A stretch of DNA of 64,000 bases, taken from Rhodeus uyekii (lineage: Eukaryota > Chordata > Actinopteri > Cypriniformes > Acheilognathidae). Made by a program: the position numbers and the translations under genes. Below the pieces are notes generated by a model. The model worked only from the letters and a program-made list of their open reading frames with translations, made no database searches and was not told where the DNA came from. Every line of letters begins with the position of its first letter. Position 1 is the first letter of the stretch. Shown one piece after another: positions 37,001 through 51,400 of the stretch. The stretch is from the NCBI GenBank assembly GCA_037043235.1, contig JAWRVZ010000279.1, positions 186,001 through 250,000 on the forward strand, in the 5' to 3' direction.

Positions 37001-40000
37001 GTGGCACTTAATCTATACTATACAATATAAGGGGGCAAATTTACTAAACAAGGCAAATTAGTGTGACCTCAGATGGGAGTGTAAAGTTCTGCTTGTGATT
37101 TACTGATGACACACAAAAGAAAGATCACAGACGCAGACGATCATTTCCATAATGACCAACACAAGAGCAGCACCAATTATCGTCTGGTTGCAGACATGCT
37201 TTCTTTTGGGTGGTAAATAATGGCACAAATACCAGTAAACCTTAGTAAATCACCTTGTGTGATTCATTTTAAATACTCTCCTATAAATTTAGCATCTCCT
37301 ACAAATGTATATGCAATAAGGTCTGTGGCAACAATAACCCTTATCAGTTCATTTTTCACTGTGTGTCTTTAGTAAATCCTGCATTTTTTTTAACCCAAAG
37401 ACGCTGTAAGTAAATCTGGCCCTTGTTGATGTGGTTCATTGCTAGTACCTTCATAAACGGCAGAGAATCCCTTCCCCACCCAGTTGCTGCTACTGCGAAA
37501 CTCAATCCACAGGCGACTGTCTGTAGAGATGATCGGCTCAGGCAATTTATCCCCACAAAACCGACCTGCATTCAGAGATACAAGCAAATAATTCAACTTT
37601 AATTATCAAGCTTCATTGACTCGTTTCATATTCTTCTTCTGAAATGTCAGAGGTTCATCTCAAACCTTTCAATGGAGCTTTCCTCCAATATCCATCTCTG
37701 ATTTCCACATGATCATACCAGCACAAATGGCTCCGGTATAAATCCATGGATGTAAAGTTCAGAATGATCTTAGGAAATAAAGCAAAAATAGTCAATTGTT
37801 ATTGGAGCAAGTTCAAATCTGTGCAAATGTAATGACTTCAAAATTAAGAGGTCGTTATATCATTCTTTTGATTGAATCAAATCAAATCGTTCTGTAGAGC
37901 AATAACTGTAGAAAATAACTGTTCGATAAATGATATCGACTTCCCAGCTCTATCACTGTTTATTCCATAAACAATCCTTAGACCTAAAATAAATTTCTCA
38001 CGACTAATCAGAGCTTCTGGTGTCTTCACCTTTTCTCCTGGTGTGACTGAAATTCTCCATATGCAGTGCATATATGCTGAATAACCATTTGGAAAACCAG
38101 GAGAAGAGAAGTTCCCACTACTCTCCTGCAAACTGTCTCCACATTCTCCGGAAGAAAGAGAGAGAAAGAAAGAAATGTCATTAGATGTCAATGTTCAAAT
38201 GGAGATGGCACATAAACAAACGTATCTGATTAGTTACACAATGGCCCAGAAAAAGAGGACGTTTCCTTTATATAAAGCATTGATGTGCGTCACATAACAC
38301 AACAAAGACAAAAGACCACAATAAAGTCTGGATTGTGTTTCACAGTGTGCGCCTTGAGCACTTTCAGGTTATGAAGCACATCTGCTTCTAATGTTACACA
38401 CCTGCCTAATATTCAAGAGAAGGATATAAAACTGGTGCTAAATTCAAACTAAAAGATTTTCAATAATACGGTGCTATGTGTAATTACCATGAAACAGTCC
38501 AACCACGGGCAGCGTATATTGTTAAATGTGTGGTGCAATTAAACACTCTACTGGTCACTGTGGAAATTCACATGGAAAACCAGCATTGCTTCATTAAATG
38601 TTAAAATACCAGCAGTTTCCTAATATATTCATACAACTAAACATGTGCAATGGATAATTTAGCCTGATTTATCCAGAGGTACTGATTACAGTATTTGATT
38701 TAAGTCATTATTGTGTGATAATGAGCAGCTGATGGTACTACTTACCAAAGAATTAAAAATCAAATAAATAAATTTAATCTGATTTTGTAAAATAAAATAT
38801 GCATAAAAAAATAAAAATAAAAATAGGCTTCGTCTTTGATGTGGACATTTCTAACAATAAACAGAAACTACACAATACCAAACATTTAGGACTAGTTGTA
38901 ATTCAGCCACAGTGGAAGGTTTTCAAGCATGAACTGCCTTTTTAAGGTCTTGCCACAACAACTCAATAGGATTCAAGTCAGGACTTTGACTAGCCGACTC
39001 CGAAGTCTTTATTTTGTTTTTCTTCAGCCATTCAGGTGGATTTGCTGGTGTGTTTTGGATCATTGTCCTGCTGCAGAACCCAAGTTCACTTCATCTTGAG
39101 ATCACAAACAAATGGCCGGACATTTTCCTTCAGGATTCTTTGGTAGACAGTAGAATTTGAGATTCAATCTTTCCCATCAAGTCTTCCAGGGCCTGAAGCA
39201 GAAAAACAGCCCCAGACCATCACACTACCACCACCATATTTTACTGTTGGTACGATCTTCTTTTTCTGAAATCCAGTGTTACTTATACATCAGATGTAAT
39301 GGGACACACACCTTCCAAAAAGTGCAACTTTTGTCTCGTCATTCCACAGAATATTTTCCCAAAGTTCTTGGGGATCATCAAGATGTTTTCTGGTAAAAAA
39401 AAAAGCCTTAATGTTTGTTTGTTTTTGAGTCGTTGCTGTGCTCTTTGGGTAATTTTGGTCAGCCGGCCACTCCTGGGAAGGTTCACCGCTGTTCCATGTT
39501 GTCGCCATTTGTGGATAATGGCTCTCACTGTGGTTTGTTGGAAAGTGTTTGTTTGAAGTCCCAAAGCTTTATAAATGGCTTTATTACCCTTTTCCAGACT
39601 GATAGATCTCAATTACTATGTTTCTCATTTGTTCCTGAATTTCTTTTTTGATTTCGGCATAATGTCTAGCTTTTGAAGATCTTTTGGACTACTTCACTTT
39701 GTCAGGCAGGTCTCATTTAAGTGATTTCTTGATTTGGCAGCAATCAGGCCTGGGTGTGGCTAGAGAAATCAAACTCAGGTGTGATAAACCACAGTAATGT
39801 TACATTTTATTAAAAAAAATGACTTTGGAGTGCCCTAGTCAAAGTTCTGACCTGAATTCAATTGAAATGCTGTGACATGACCTTAAAAAGGCAGCTAATG
39901 CTCAAAAATCCTCCAATGTGGCTGAATTACAACAATTCTGCAAAGATGAGAGGGCCAAAATTCCTCCACAGCTGTGAAAGACTCATTGCAAGTTATCGCA

Positions 40001-43000
40001 AACGCTTGATAGCAGTTGTTGCTGCTAAGGGGCAATCACTTTTTCACACAGGCCCATGTAGGTTCTGATTTTTTTCCCCCATTAATAATAACAAACTTCA
40101 TTTAAAAACCGCATTTTGTATTAGTTGTGTTATCTTTGACTAATATTTAAATTAGTTTGATGATCTGAAACATTTAAGTGTGACAAACATGCAAAAACAT
40201 AAGAAATCAGGAAGGGGCAAACACATTTTCACATCTTTTATTTACTTATTAAAATGCATATAAAACTGGTTATTTTAAAAGCGATCTTGGGACACGGTTT
40301 AATGAGCTTTTCACTCTTTACTTTTCATCTCAAGGGCTTGTAAATTGACCTTGTTTAGCTGTTTACACTCCTTATCTTATCCACGCGTGCTCTACATGTT
40401 AGAGTTGTTACTCATGTGAAACTAGAGCAGCAAGAGCAGATTCTTCAGGCCATGTGTGGATGTGTGTTTGGCTTCAGTGTTTAGAACTATTAACACGCGG
40501 TCTGGCAAACCACAGCAAGTGACAGACGCCGGCAAGGTATGCTGCGCAAAAGATCTGCACACTTTCATTTTCTGCATATGGCCACATCATCCACACATGC
40601 GGACAGCGTGGACACGTCATGTGACACAGGCTCCTCCACAACAGGCCCAGATGAGATTAATTATGGGTTGCTTTTTTCACTAAAGCTAAAAATGCTAAAA
40701 ACTCCCATTAGAGCCCTACGATGCGTTTGAAAGGGTATCAATTATTTTTGATTAGATACATTTTTAAGACTTTTTAAGACCTCATAAAATTAATATTTTA
40801 TGTCTATGCAGAACCACTCAAACATATCTCAAAATTAACAGATTACTCTGTCATTCCCAGAGTTGGGTGTAAGGTATTACTAAGTAATTCATTACTGTAA
40901 TTGAATTACTTTTCTCTTGAAAAAGTAAGGGATTACGTCTGATGTAATTGCATTAAATACAGTATAGACTATAGAACAATTCAATATAAAACAATAGTGG
41001 ATTTAACATCAAAATGTAACGCTTAATGATAAAAAGTCTGCTTTTAGTGTATCCATCTACCTTTAAATACTTTGGCCAGTTCAAGAATAATTTATGCAAT
41101 TGTATGTTAATTAAATAATCAATGGATCAATGGACAATTACATGTCTATCCTTCTGTCGTTCCACTGGTCGAGGTTGATACAGGATTTAGAAAGTAATTA
41201 GTAATAATTAATGCAATTTTTTAAAGAGAGTGAGAATTGAATACGGTAATTTAATTACACAGCTGAAGATAATTGGTAACTAATGAACTGCTCTGAAAAT
41301 ATAAGCCTGTAGAACATTTTTACTTAATATTTAATTAAACCATAGCCTTTTGAATTATAATCATCACATTATGCTGTCACGACTCCTGCTTTCATTTATT
41401 ACTATTTTTATTTCATTTTATCGAGCTACCTTAAAAGTAATAAAAGAGATTTCTGCAGGACCCTGGTTTGCGTTCGGGTTGTGCTCATTGCCTCACTGGT
41501 AGCATGTGTTTAAACATCTCTGTGAAGTTTATATGAAAAAATGTGCTTTACTGCATTTAGTTGCTGTATCCAAACTGTTCTCTGCTCTGCTTTATCAGGG
41601 AAAGAAGACAAATTACAAACTTCCTGTGCTTGAGCTGTGTTTACTCGACCTTCCCAGACCTGGAAGTTACGGACTGTCACCAAGATACCGTACCGCATCA
41701 ATCATGGATGCTGTGTTACTTCCAGATGACATAAACTTAAAAAAAAAAAAAAAAAAAAAACTAAGTAGGGCAAATGTCAATGAAAGATCGTAAACTGTTT
41801 AATATACATGTGTGTGTGTGTATGTATAAATATATATATATACACGTGTGTGTGTGTATGTATATACATTATGTGTATACATACAATGGCAAATCATTTT
41901 GTTAAAGCATAAATACTACGAGATTTTTCAAGAAAAAGTTGCAATTTTATATTATACATTCTTTAACGTTGCAATATATATATACGTTTTCCCCCTTCAC
42001 ACTTAAATGTTTCAGATCATCAAACTAATTTAAACATTAGTCATAGATAACACAAAATTCAGTTTTTAAATGAAGGTTGTTATTATTAAGAAAAAAAAAT
42101 GATTAAAAATGATTAAATGTGAAAAAATTATTTTAAAAAATTTAAAGTGATTTTTAATGGAACAAATACTGTTTAAAATATATATTCTTTGCATGACAAG
42201 GTGCCCAGACCCGAATACTTTGATGTTTTCATGATGTTCTTCAATGACCCAGATTTTCTACCTCCACCATCTTTCATTCCTGCTGAGTCTGACAGGAGCT
42301 TCACCTTACGTACGCCGAAGGATGTGCCAGTTTACCCTTCCACCATTCTGTACAGGTTTTATATGTTTGCATATCTGTTATTTACTTACTTGGACACTTG
42401 TATAGTTTGCGTGCCTGTGCGATGTCTCCTTTGCTCAATCTGGTCCTCTGACCGATGGGCGGCCGAACTCCGTTCACATCATATCGTGGCAGAATGGTGT
42501 CCAAAAATATCCCTCTGTCAGGAATAAAAAAAATGCATCAGTTTAATCAGAATGAACAAATTGTTCTTGTTATTTTAATCCTCTGCCTCTTATTCATTCA
42601 CTATCTCTTGTTTCCTGGAATGTCAACACGCCCACACACACACACACACACACACACAGGATCATGGGTACTTGTATAAACACAAACGTTATCTCACAAT
42701 GTACGATTCAAGTTTCAGCAGACGTACAGAATGTGGCGGTTAGGACTCGACAGGCTGTATGGTCATTTGCGGAGCAGACAACAATCCAAAGGGAATTCAA
42801 GCCAAGCTGCGTTATCTGTGAAAGCAGTCGTGGAAGCTGCGGCCTGCGGCTCTCCTGCACTTCAGTTCTTGTTTTCAGGGTAACATCATGTACAATGTTG
42901 ATTATACTTAGAGAGCTCTGCCTTGGTTTGCCTCAAAATAATCGCTTCGTATCAGCGCGTGTTATTTTAGTCCAGTACATTTACATATTTGGCAGAGGCT

Positions 43001-45458
43001 TTTATCCAAAGCAACTTACATTGCATTCACATTACATCATTGCACATTAAATCAGTTCTTACTTTCCCTGGGATCAAACCCCTGACCTTGGCGTTGTGAA
43101 CACCAATGCTCTACTGATTGAGCTGCAGGAAGAGCAGGTATTTGACAGCCTCTTATACAGTGAATACACAAAAAGGTTTTTCTGACGCATCTGTACATAA
43201 GCCAGCAATTCAAAATAGCCAATATGAATCTAACATGAAAGTGAACGGCACAAGCACCTCCGATGAAGAATTTGATGGATTTTATTGAGGTTTGAGAACA
43301 TTTATAATACTCACTTTTGTTATTGAGGACATAACTGTACATTTTAAAACCGTGATGCACCAAAGTTGCACCACGATAAAAGTTCTTGTTTAACCAAACA
43401 AAGTACCCCATTCAAATTTCTTCTCAAATTCCATTTTAGTCTAAAAAAGTAATACCTCTGCTTGCGAGTGACTTTGTACACGAGCAAATCGGTGTATGAG
43501 TATTGTATCCGAGTGCGAGTAAATTTTCCCCTCGCACACGCGCATTTTTATGTGGAAAAGTCCTAACGCTCAGCATCTTCGCGGGCATTTTTACTGTAAA
43601 TATCCTAAACACAGCCTCTCATAAAGCCCATCACCCCTTCACTCGTTCATTCTCTCAGCGTCGCTCGGTTTGGTTCATCATTCACCACAGTGATACTTTT
43701 ATAACTGATTTACAGCGGTTTTACCTCCTGTTGTTCATATTAATTGTGATCGCTATTCTTTCAGTAACACCCCCTCCCCCCCTCGTCTCCTTCACGCCAG
43801 CAGCGACGCTACTCAAAGCTAAAGTGCGTTACAGTAAATTGTCAATTACTAATTAGTATTTATATGAGATCTTACTAGTTATCATTTTAACTGTAATTAA
43901 CAGGGTACAACCAAAAGAAATACTTAAAATGGGCATTTATTTATTCATGTGGAATGAATCGAGTGAGTATTATTGCATTCTGATGGGGAAAATTGTTTTG
44001 GAGCACGAGAATTTTGGGTTACGAGCTCTTGGAACGAATTAAACTCGTAAACTGAGGTATTACTGTACATTAAACCTTCCAGAATGACCTAGCTTGTTGT
44101 GTTTCACATTGATTGTTACGCATGGTCCAGACACCATCTGAATGTGGTTTGAGGGAACAGATCGCAAACATTTCCACCCCAACTGTGTTAAATCAGTCAA
44201 CAGTTGCCTGGATCATGGTGACTCAAAACATCTTAAAACCCCAATGGTCTGATGACTCGATCATTGACACAAAAATAATAACCTCTCCTGGGACAGTCAC
44301 CGAATCCGGTAGGTCTCTGGCAGCCGAAATCCACGTTCTGACTGGCAATAACCTCTGTGCGACGCCAATGGACTCTTGATTGGTCGCTTGAGGCTTCCTT
44401 AGAATTACATTACATTTTACATTTCTGCATTTGGCAGACGCTTTTATCCAAAACGACTTGCATTGCATTCAAGAAACACATTCTAATCAGTTCTTGCTTT
44501 CCCTGGGAATCAAACCCATGACCTTCATGTTGCAAGCACCACTCTCTACAGTTTGATCTACAGGAAGGTCATTACATCATGAGAACGTGGTTGTAAATAA
44601 GCTATAAACAAAGGAAAAGTCGAGTAAATATGGATGAAATATGGAGAAGTCCCGTTTTCCATCCTACTACTGTAACTCAGACTGAAAAAAACGTTTGCTC
44701 AGTTCAACAAAGAGTGATTCAGTATCAAAAACCTGTCTCTTTTCTCGCACTTCTTTTCATACTTTGACACTCTTTGCTAGTTTATCGTCTAGCTTTTCAC
44801 TCCGCGGTGGCCAGCGAGGGTCTGCTCATTTGTTTGTTCCCATGGGAACCTTCCAGTCAACAGCAGGCATGTTCAAATAGGGAAGGATGGATATCCAGAG
44901 CTACAAGCTTTATATGAAAGAAACCAGCAGAGAAATGCATCCCACGTTTCAAGTAAATAAACAGTTACATTACATCAGATTCAAGGCAAACACAAAGATT
45001 TTTACAGTTATAAGAGACAGACTAATGTTAATCAAAATAAAAAACATAAATAGCATAAAAAAAGTGTTTTAACTGTAAGTAACGGTGAAACCCATGAAAG
45101 CTCTTAAGATGAATTCCATCATACTGAATAATAAAAAGAGTAGAAAAAGGCTTTTTTCCCCAACCATACATTTTTACCTTAAATTTGAATGTATGGTTAA
45201 ATACCGGTCAAAAGGTTTAGAAAGATGTCTCATCAAGTCTGCAGTTATTTGCACTAATCAAAAATACAGAAAATATAATTACTATCAAAAATAATGGTTT
45301 TCTATTTTCATGTACCGGTACTGTAAACTGTAATTTATTCCTGTGATCAAAGCTGTATTTTCATCATCATTACTCCAGTCTTCAATGTCATATGATCCTT
45401 CACAACTCATTCTGATATGATGATGTTGGAAAATGTTGGAAACAGTTGTACTGCTTTT

Positions 45459-45489
<31 letters not shown>

Positions 45490-48400
45490 GTATGGGTTTA
45501 ACCATTATACTAATGTATATAATGAGTACAATAATATATAATATAATATAATAGCTCAATCATAATATATATATATAATATAATGGGTATTACCATTCCT
45601 GTTGTTTCTTCCTGTCTATCGTGATATCACTTCCGGGCCCTTCTAGATCCTTCCACACCCTTCTAGTATCAATTACCTTGTCAGTGTCTCCAGGTGTTTC
45701 CCATGTCTGTCTCTATTAATACCCTCTTGTGTGTCCTGGTCTTTGTCGGTAATTGTAGTGTTTACATGGAAGCTCGTGTGTGGATGTACTCTCCGTGTTC
45801 TCCCTGTGTTTTGCACCATCGTGTGCCGCGTTTGTTTTGAGTTTACTCAAAGTATTTTCTGTTTGAAGCTCCGCATTTCCGTGTTTGCTCCGCATCGCAC
45901 ATCAGCCTACAGCCGTGATATATATATAATTTTTTATTTTATTTTTATTTTTTCTATAACCTGTCATACTTCTGTTTTGTGATGAATAAAAAGTAGAAAA
46001 AAAATAACTTTTTATTTAAAATAGAAATATTTCTTTTTAAAGAAATTAATACAGTAATACTTTAATTCGTTCCAAGAGCTCGTAACCCAAAATTCTCGTA
46101 CACCAAAACAATTTTCCCCATAAGAATGCACAAAATAAAAAAATCAATCGATTCGTTCCACACGACCACTTTAAATATTTTTTGGGTTTAACCATTAAGA
46201 TCTCATATAAATACTAATTAATAATTGACAGTCTAAAAATACTTGACAATTTACTGTAACGCCCTTTAGCTGTGAGTCCTGCTGGCGTGAAGGAGACGAG
46301 GGGGGGGGGGGGGGGGGGGGGGGGGGGTGTTACTGCTTAGAGGGAGGATTTCATACCTTCCTTCTATATGCTGTACTGTACGTGTATATTTCACTATGTG
46401 AACAATAGCGATCACAATTAATGTGAACAACACGATGTGAAACCGCTGTAAATCACTTATAAAAGTATCACAGAGTAACACAGAGAATGAACGAGTGAAG
46501 GGGTGATGGGCTTTGTGAGAGGCTGTTTGTTTCTAGTAAAAATGTGCGTGAAGATGCTGAGCGTTAGATCTTTTTCACAGAAAAATGCGCGTGGGCGAGG
46601 GAATAACAACAATACAATACTCATACACCGATTTGACTTTCCATGCTCGTACACCGATTTGCTCGCATACAAAGTCCCTCGTAAACCAAGGTATTACTGT
46701 GCTTTTATTCAGCAAAGATGTGTTAAATTGCTAAAAAGAAAATATCTCTATTTTAAATAAATGTTGTTGATATAATCGAAATATAGTGTGTGTGTGTGTG
46801 TCTGAGCGCGCGCTAGAGAAAGTAATTAAATTAACAATATCATTGTTATTATCGACAACGAGAATTAAGCATAATTAAGCAAGAAGAAAAAATAAAATCT
46901 CATTCTAATTAAAAAACAAAAGCAACTTAGATATAGTTATTATTTTAATACTAACTTTTTATGCTCATTGAATAAAAGAAAAAACAGTATTACAGTATGT
47001 TTATTATAGTTATAAGACTAAGTAATGAGAATTTTTTTTAAATAGTGGGAACGACAAATATCTTAAAAGAATTGCACTACAGTGAAACTTTAAGGGCAAA
47101 TGTTCCTTTGTCATGGAATATAATGTTTCAAGAAAAACCAAGCTTTATTTTAATTATGTAAAATGATGCATGTATCTTTTGATTTAGCGGTAAAATGTGA
47201 CCTGGCCATGTTTCTGTAAGCCTTATTGTTGGTCTGCGAGCACTGAGTGGAACAGTAGATGTGTGGGTGAGCACTAGCGCTCGCTTGGTGTCATGTCTCG
47301 CTGAAGACATACTGCAAGCTCTTTATTTGCTTTTGGCTCAACTTGCCAGTGCCAGTTTCAAAAAGAAAAACCTCCCTGAGTAGGGTGGGTGGAAAGGGGG
47401 CCAGGAGACAAAGAAGGAGGTCGGAAAACATGCCCCAGACAAAAAGCTAGGAGGGTTCACCCGCTTCTCCAGGAGAATGGTTTTAAAGAATAAAACCTGA
47501 AGGAAGGCCATGAAATCCTCCCGATACAAGTGCAATCAAAGAACCTGTCTTCCCACGGAGATTTACAGTACGAGTACTCTGCAAACACAGCGGGGATGAT
47601 GGGAAAAAAAGACAACAGGACAGTGGACAAACACAGCAGCCAGTCAGAATGCAGGCACTGCTTCTCTTGTTGCCGTGAAGTTTCTGATGTCTCTCTTACA
47701 AAGTCAAGATTCTTGAATAGAACAATAAATCCATGTCACTTTCTTGTATAACAGACAGAAAATGGAGGTACAGGAGAGGAGGAATATATGATAAATTCTG
47801 AGTAAATTACAACCCGGAGGCTTCAAGTATACAGATCTAGTAATCATTGAATAATTATGGGAAGAAGCCCAGGATGAGTTCTCCATTTAGTCTACCGTAT
47901 ATCTGCTCCGTTCTATACTTAACTCTTGGATGGAATTTTCCAGCACACTCCCAGAAAATGGTTTACAGTAATCAGACAAAGAAACCAGTCCTTGTAGCAG
48001 ATTTGCCAGGTTTGCATAACAAAACCAGCCCGATTGTTATTCAAAACCTGCCCAATCATGGGCCAAATTAGCTCAATCGTTCCTGAGGAGCCCCTCTCGG
48101 CTGTTAGAGGTGGGGCTGATTGGGGTTCCCTTCAACTCGTGAATTAAAATGAAAAGTCCAAACTATCCATGTTTCGTATAATTTAACAATTGAGGCCAGA
48201 GTCGTGTAGTTCAGTTTTTCTAGAGAAAGCAAAGAGATCTTCGGTGGAGTTGGACACTTTAAATGAAGCAAAATGCATCTTTCCCCAACCAGGGAGGAAA
48301 AAGCATCTACATCTGCTCTCTGTTTTGTGAGAAGAGAAAATAGACATACCAAAGATGGACACCATAGGACTTGGAGAGAGAGAAATATGTGAAATAAAGT

Positions 48401-51400
48401 TTAAAAAAGGACGCCCAGTTTACTGCAACTGAAGAATGTATGTACATTTACATTATGCATTTGGCAGACGCTTTTCCCAGAGAAAGCAGTTCTTGCTTTC
48501 CCTGGGATCGAACCCATGACCGTGGCGTTGTAAACACCAATGCTCTATTGATTGAGCTACAGGAAAACAGTACATGTACATGGTCAGCTGGAGCAAAGGA
48601 GCAGCTGATAGAAGAATTATCTGTTTCTGGGAACAATTTGTGGAGTCCATGTTTAGTTATGTTTAAATGTTTAACCCCAAGCAACAAAATCCAGTGAAAT
48701 AAAAATAAAAGGACATTTTCCCAGTCGCATAATTTATGGGACAAGATTTACTCTTGTAAAATTTAATTTGGAACCAGAAAAAGAGCCAAAGGTGTCAAGC
48801 ATGTACATAACCTCATAAGCACAGCCTTCAGGGTTCTGGAGATATAAATCACTGGACTTATTCTTGTTCAAATGACAACGCGCAAGAAACTTGTGATCCA
48901 CTGATTTGCAGTGAAAAAGAAAAAAAGAAGAATATGGAGGGGAGAATAGTTGCTTGCAGAAGTCATGCTTGTTGATGTTGAACTCCTCCCCTTGAACCTT
49001 CCCTTGCCCTGTATCTTGCTCTCTCATTGGCTGTAGGGATACTATACTCTTAAATTGAGCACTATATTTGAGAGAACAGCCACTTGTGAACCCATTCAAT
49101 CCCACAATGCACCGCAATAACGAGTGTACAACTGAGGTACTTACCATGGCTAGAGATTACCCATAATGCATTGTGAGATTGTTGAGTATCAAATGATTTC
49201 CTGCGTCTGACCTGAAGATGGTGTCTCAGCTGAATCATCCATCCATCTATTTTCCAAACCACTGGTCCAAGGTTTATACATGCTAGTTTCCATGATAGAG
49301 TTCAAGATCACTCTTTTCATCACTGCTGCCAGTTTGCTAAGTTTCAAATGTCAATGTTGTTATCGAACAACAGCACAAACCATGCTAAAGCGGCAGCTCT
49401 TCCGGTGCATTCAGAGTCCGAATTCAGTCACTCGTTTTCATTATATTAGAGAAGTAATATAGAGAACAGTGACTGAGGATAGTGAAGGGGTGATTTCGGA
49501 CACAGCACTGGACTCTAGAGCAGGGGTGGGCAAACTACGGCAAACTAAACTTTGCTTCGGCATGATTTTGTTTGATTTCGTACATCACAGAAGTTAATTT
49601 CATAAAGTGCATCAGTCTTTGTGTGTTTGTGCACTTTGGAGGTGGAGCAATGAAGGGAGGCGTGTGTTTGTTTGAGTTGATTCTCAGAAATCACTTACTA
49701 CACCTTTAAGGGCCAAATAAATGGTAATCAATCGTAATGTTGCTTGACTTTAAATCAGCAGCAAAACGCTGTCTGTTTATTGCTAAATATTTCATACATA
49801 TACAATGGCAGTTTAATATTTAGCTGTAAAACTACTGTATCAATGGGCTCTAGCAGGGGTTTGATTAGTAAGGAAGTTATGATTAAACCTTTCGTTTTTT
49901 AATGAGAGATTAAGGGATTCTGCAAAGCAGAACTGTTCGAATGAGTCTATCAAAGAACATCATCCAATAAATTTCCCCCAGGGACCAATGAAGTCTCTCC
50001 CTGTCTTTCTCTCCATCCATTTATGTTGAACTAAACAAGAGCAGTACATGACTTGACAACAGACTAATTTAATTCAGCAAGAGCCAAAACACCTCTATCT
50101 GCATGAAGCTACACAATTATAATCTTTAATGTATAATTTTAGTTCCTCTTTCTGAAGCACTGTTACACAACAACAACTTGCCACTTGGTTTCAATAAATA
50201 ATATGTTCATATAAAGTCAATTTCATATTCTGAATAACCCTGAAACTATGTAAACAGCATCTGGGATTGGAACATGAACTTACATTGGACTGGAATCTGT
50301 AATCCGTAATCCTACAAATATCCTACAAACTGCAATTTGTTCAAAAAGAGACCAAAAGAGAATAGAAGGGAGTGAGAGGGAGAACCGAGAAAAAAAGAAG
50401 AGGAAACAGATGGTTTTCATACAGAGAGTGAGAACGTGTGCCTCGACTCATGTTACTCGTGCTCTGGGGGAATGTTGGCTGTAGGCTGTAAAAATTAGTC
50501 AGGAAATCTTTTGATAAACACAACAAATAGGAATAACATTCTTCAATCCCACTAGCAGAGCCTTTTGAGAAAGGTCAAACAGTAATTTATATATTATATA
50601 AATTATAAAACCATATTACCATCTCCATTATGTTACTATTATGTTTAAAATGTGTCCCAATTAGTTTCCATCGAAACATTTTAAATATTTAAAATGTTAA
50701 GGAATTTTCAGATAACTAACATTTAAAGTTAAACGTTCAGCATGAGAAAAATGTTTACAACATGTGACTATGTCTTAAAAATGTGTACTTTCTCAACACC
50801 AGTGAAATACATCAAGTATTTTGCAAACTGGGACTGAAACGTAGCTGCCCAAAGATGTCGAACCTCGCCTGTCGGTGATCACTAAAACGAGCATTAGCAG
50901 GTGTGTGAACTCACAAGTACGATGTCAGGGACTGTAATATGCTCTGGCCCCATTCCTATTCGCAGGAGTGATGTGATGCCTAGCAGATTAACCTCACTCA
51001 ATGGCTGAATGTCTGGCTGAAGTGGTGCCTGCAGAATGACATACGGTTCATAGACAATTGGAAACGTTTTTTGGGTAACTTGCTCAACCTGACCTGTTGA
51101 AAAGAGATGGTATTCATCCTTCCTTCTCTCTAGTAATCTGTCACATAGTCTTATAGCTGAACCTTGACTAAATGGGGCCGTGGTCAGAAAGCAGACAAAC
51201 TGACTAAACCGACCGTCTGCTAGCTGTCTCCTGTCACAGAGTTCAGATAAATCCCAACACAGATACTCTTTCACCTAGATATCATCCTATTAAGCAGTGT
51301 TTGGGAACATATGGCTCGCGAGCCATATGTGGCTCTTTTGATGGCTGCATATGGCTCTATCGCTCCGCTACTTCCGCCCTCGGACGACAGGTAGACAGCT

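Noticed and set aside
50915..51274. Cassette exon of bmp1
   Set aside because: Phase 0-0 does not fit between exons in phase 2; splicing it in would create AGG TGA, an immediate stop.
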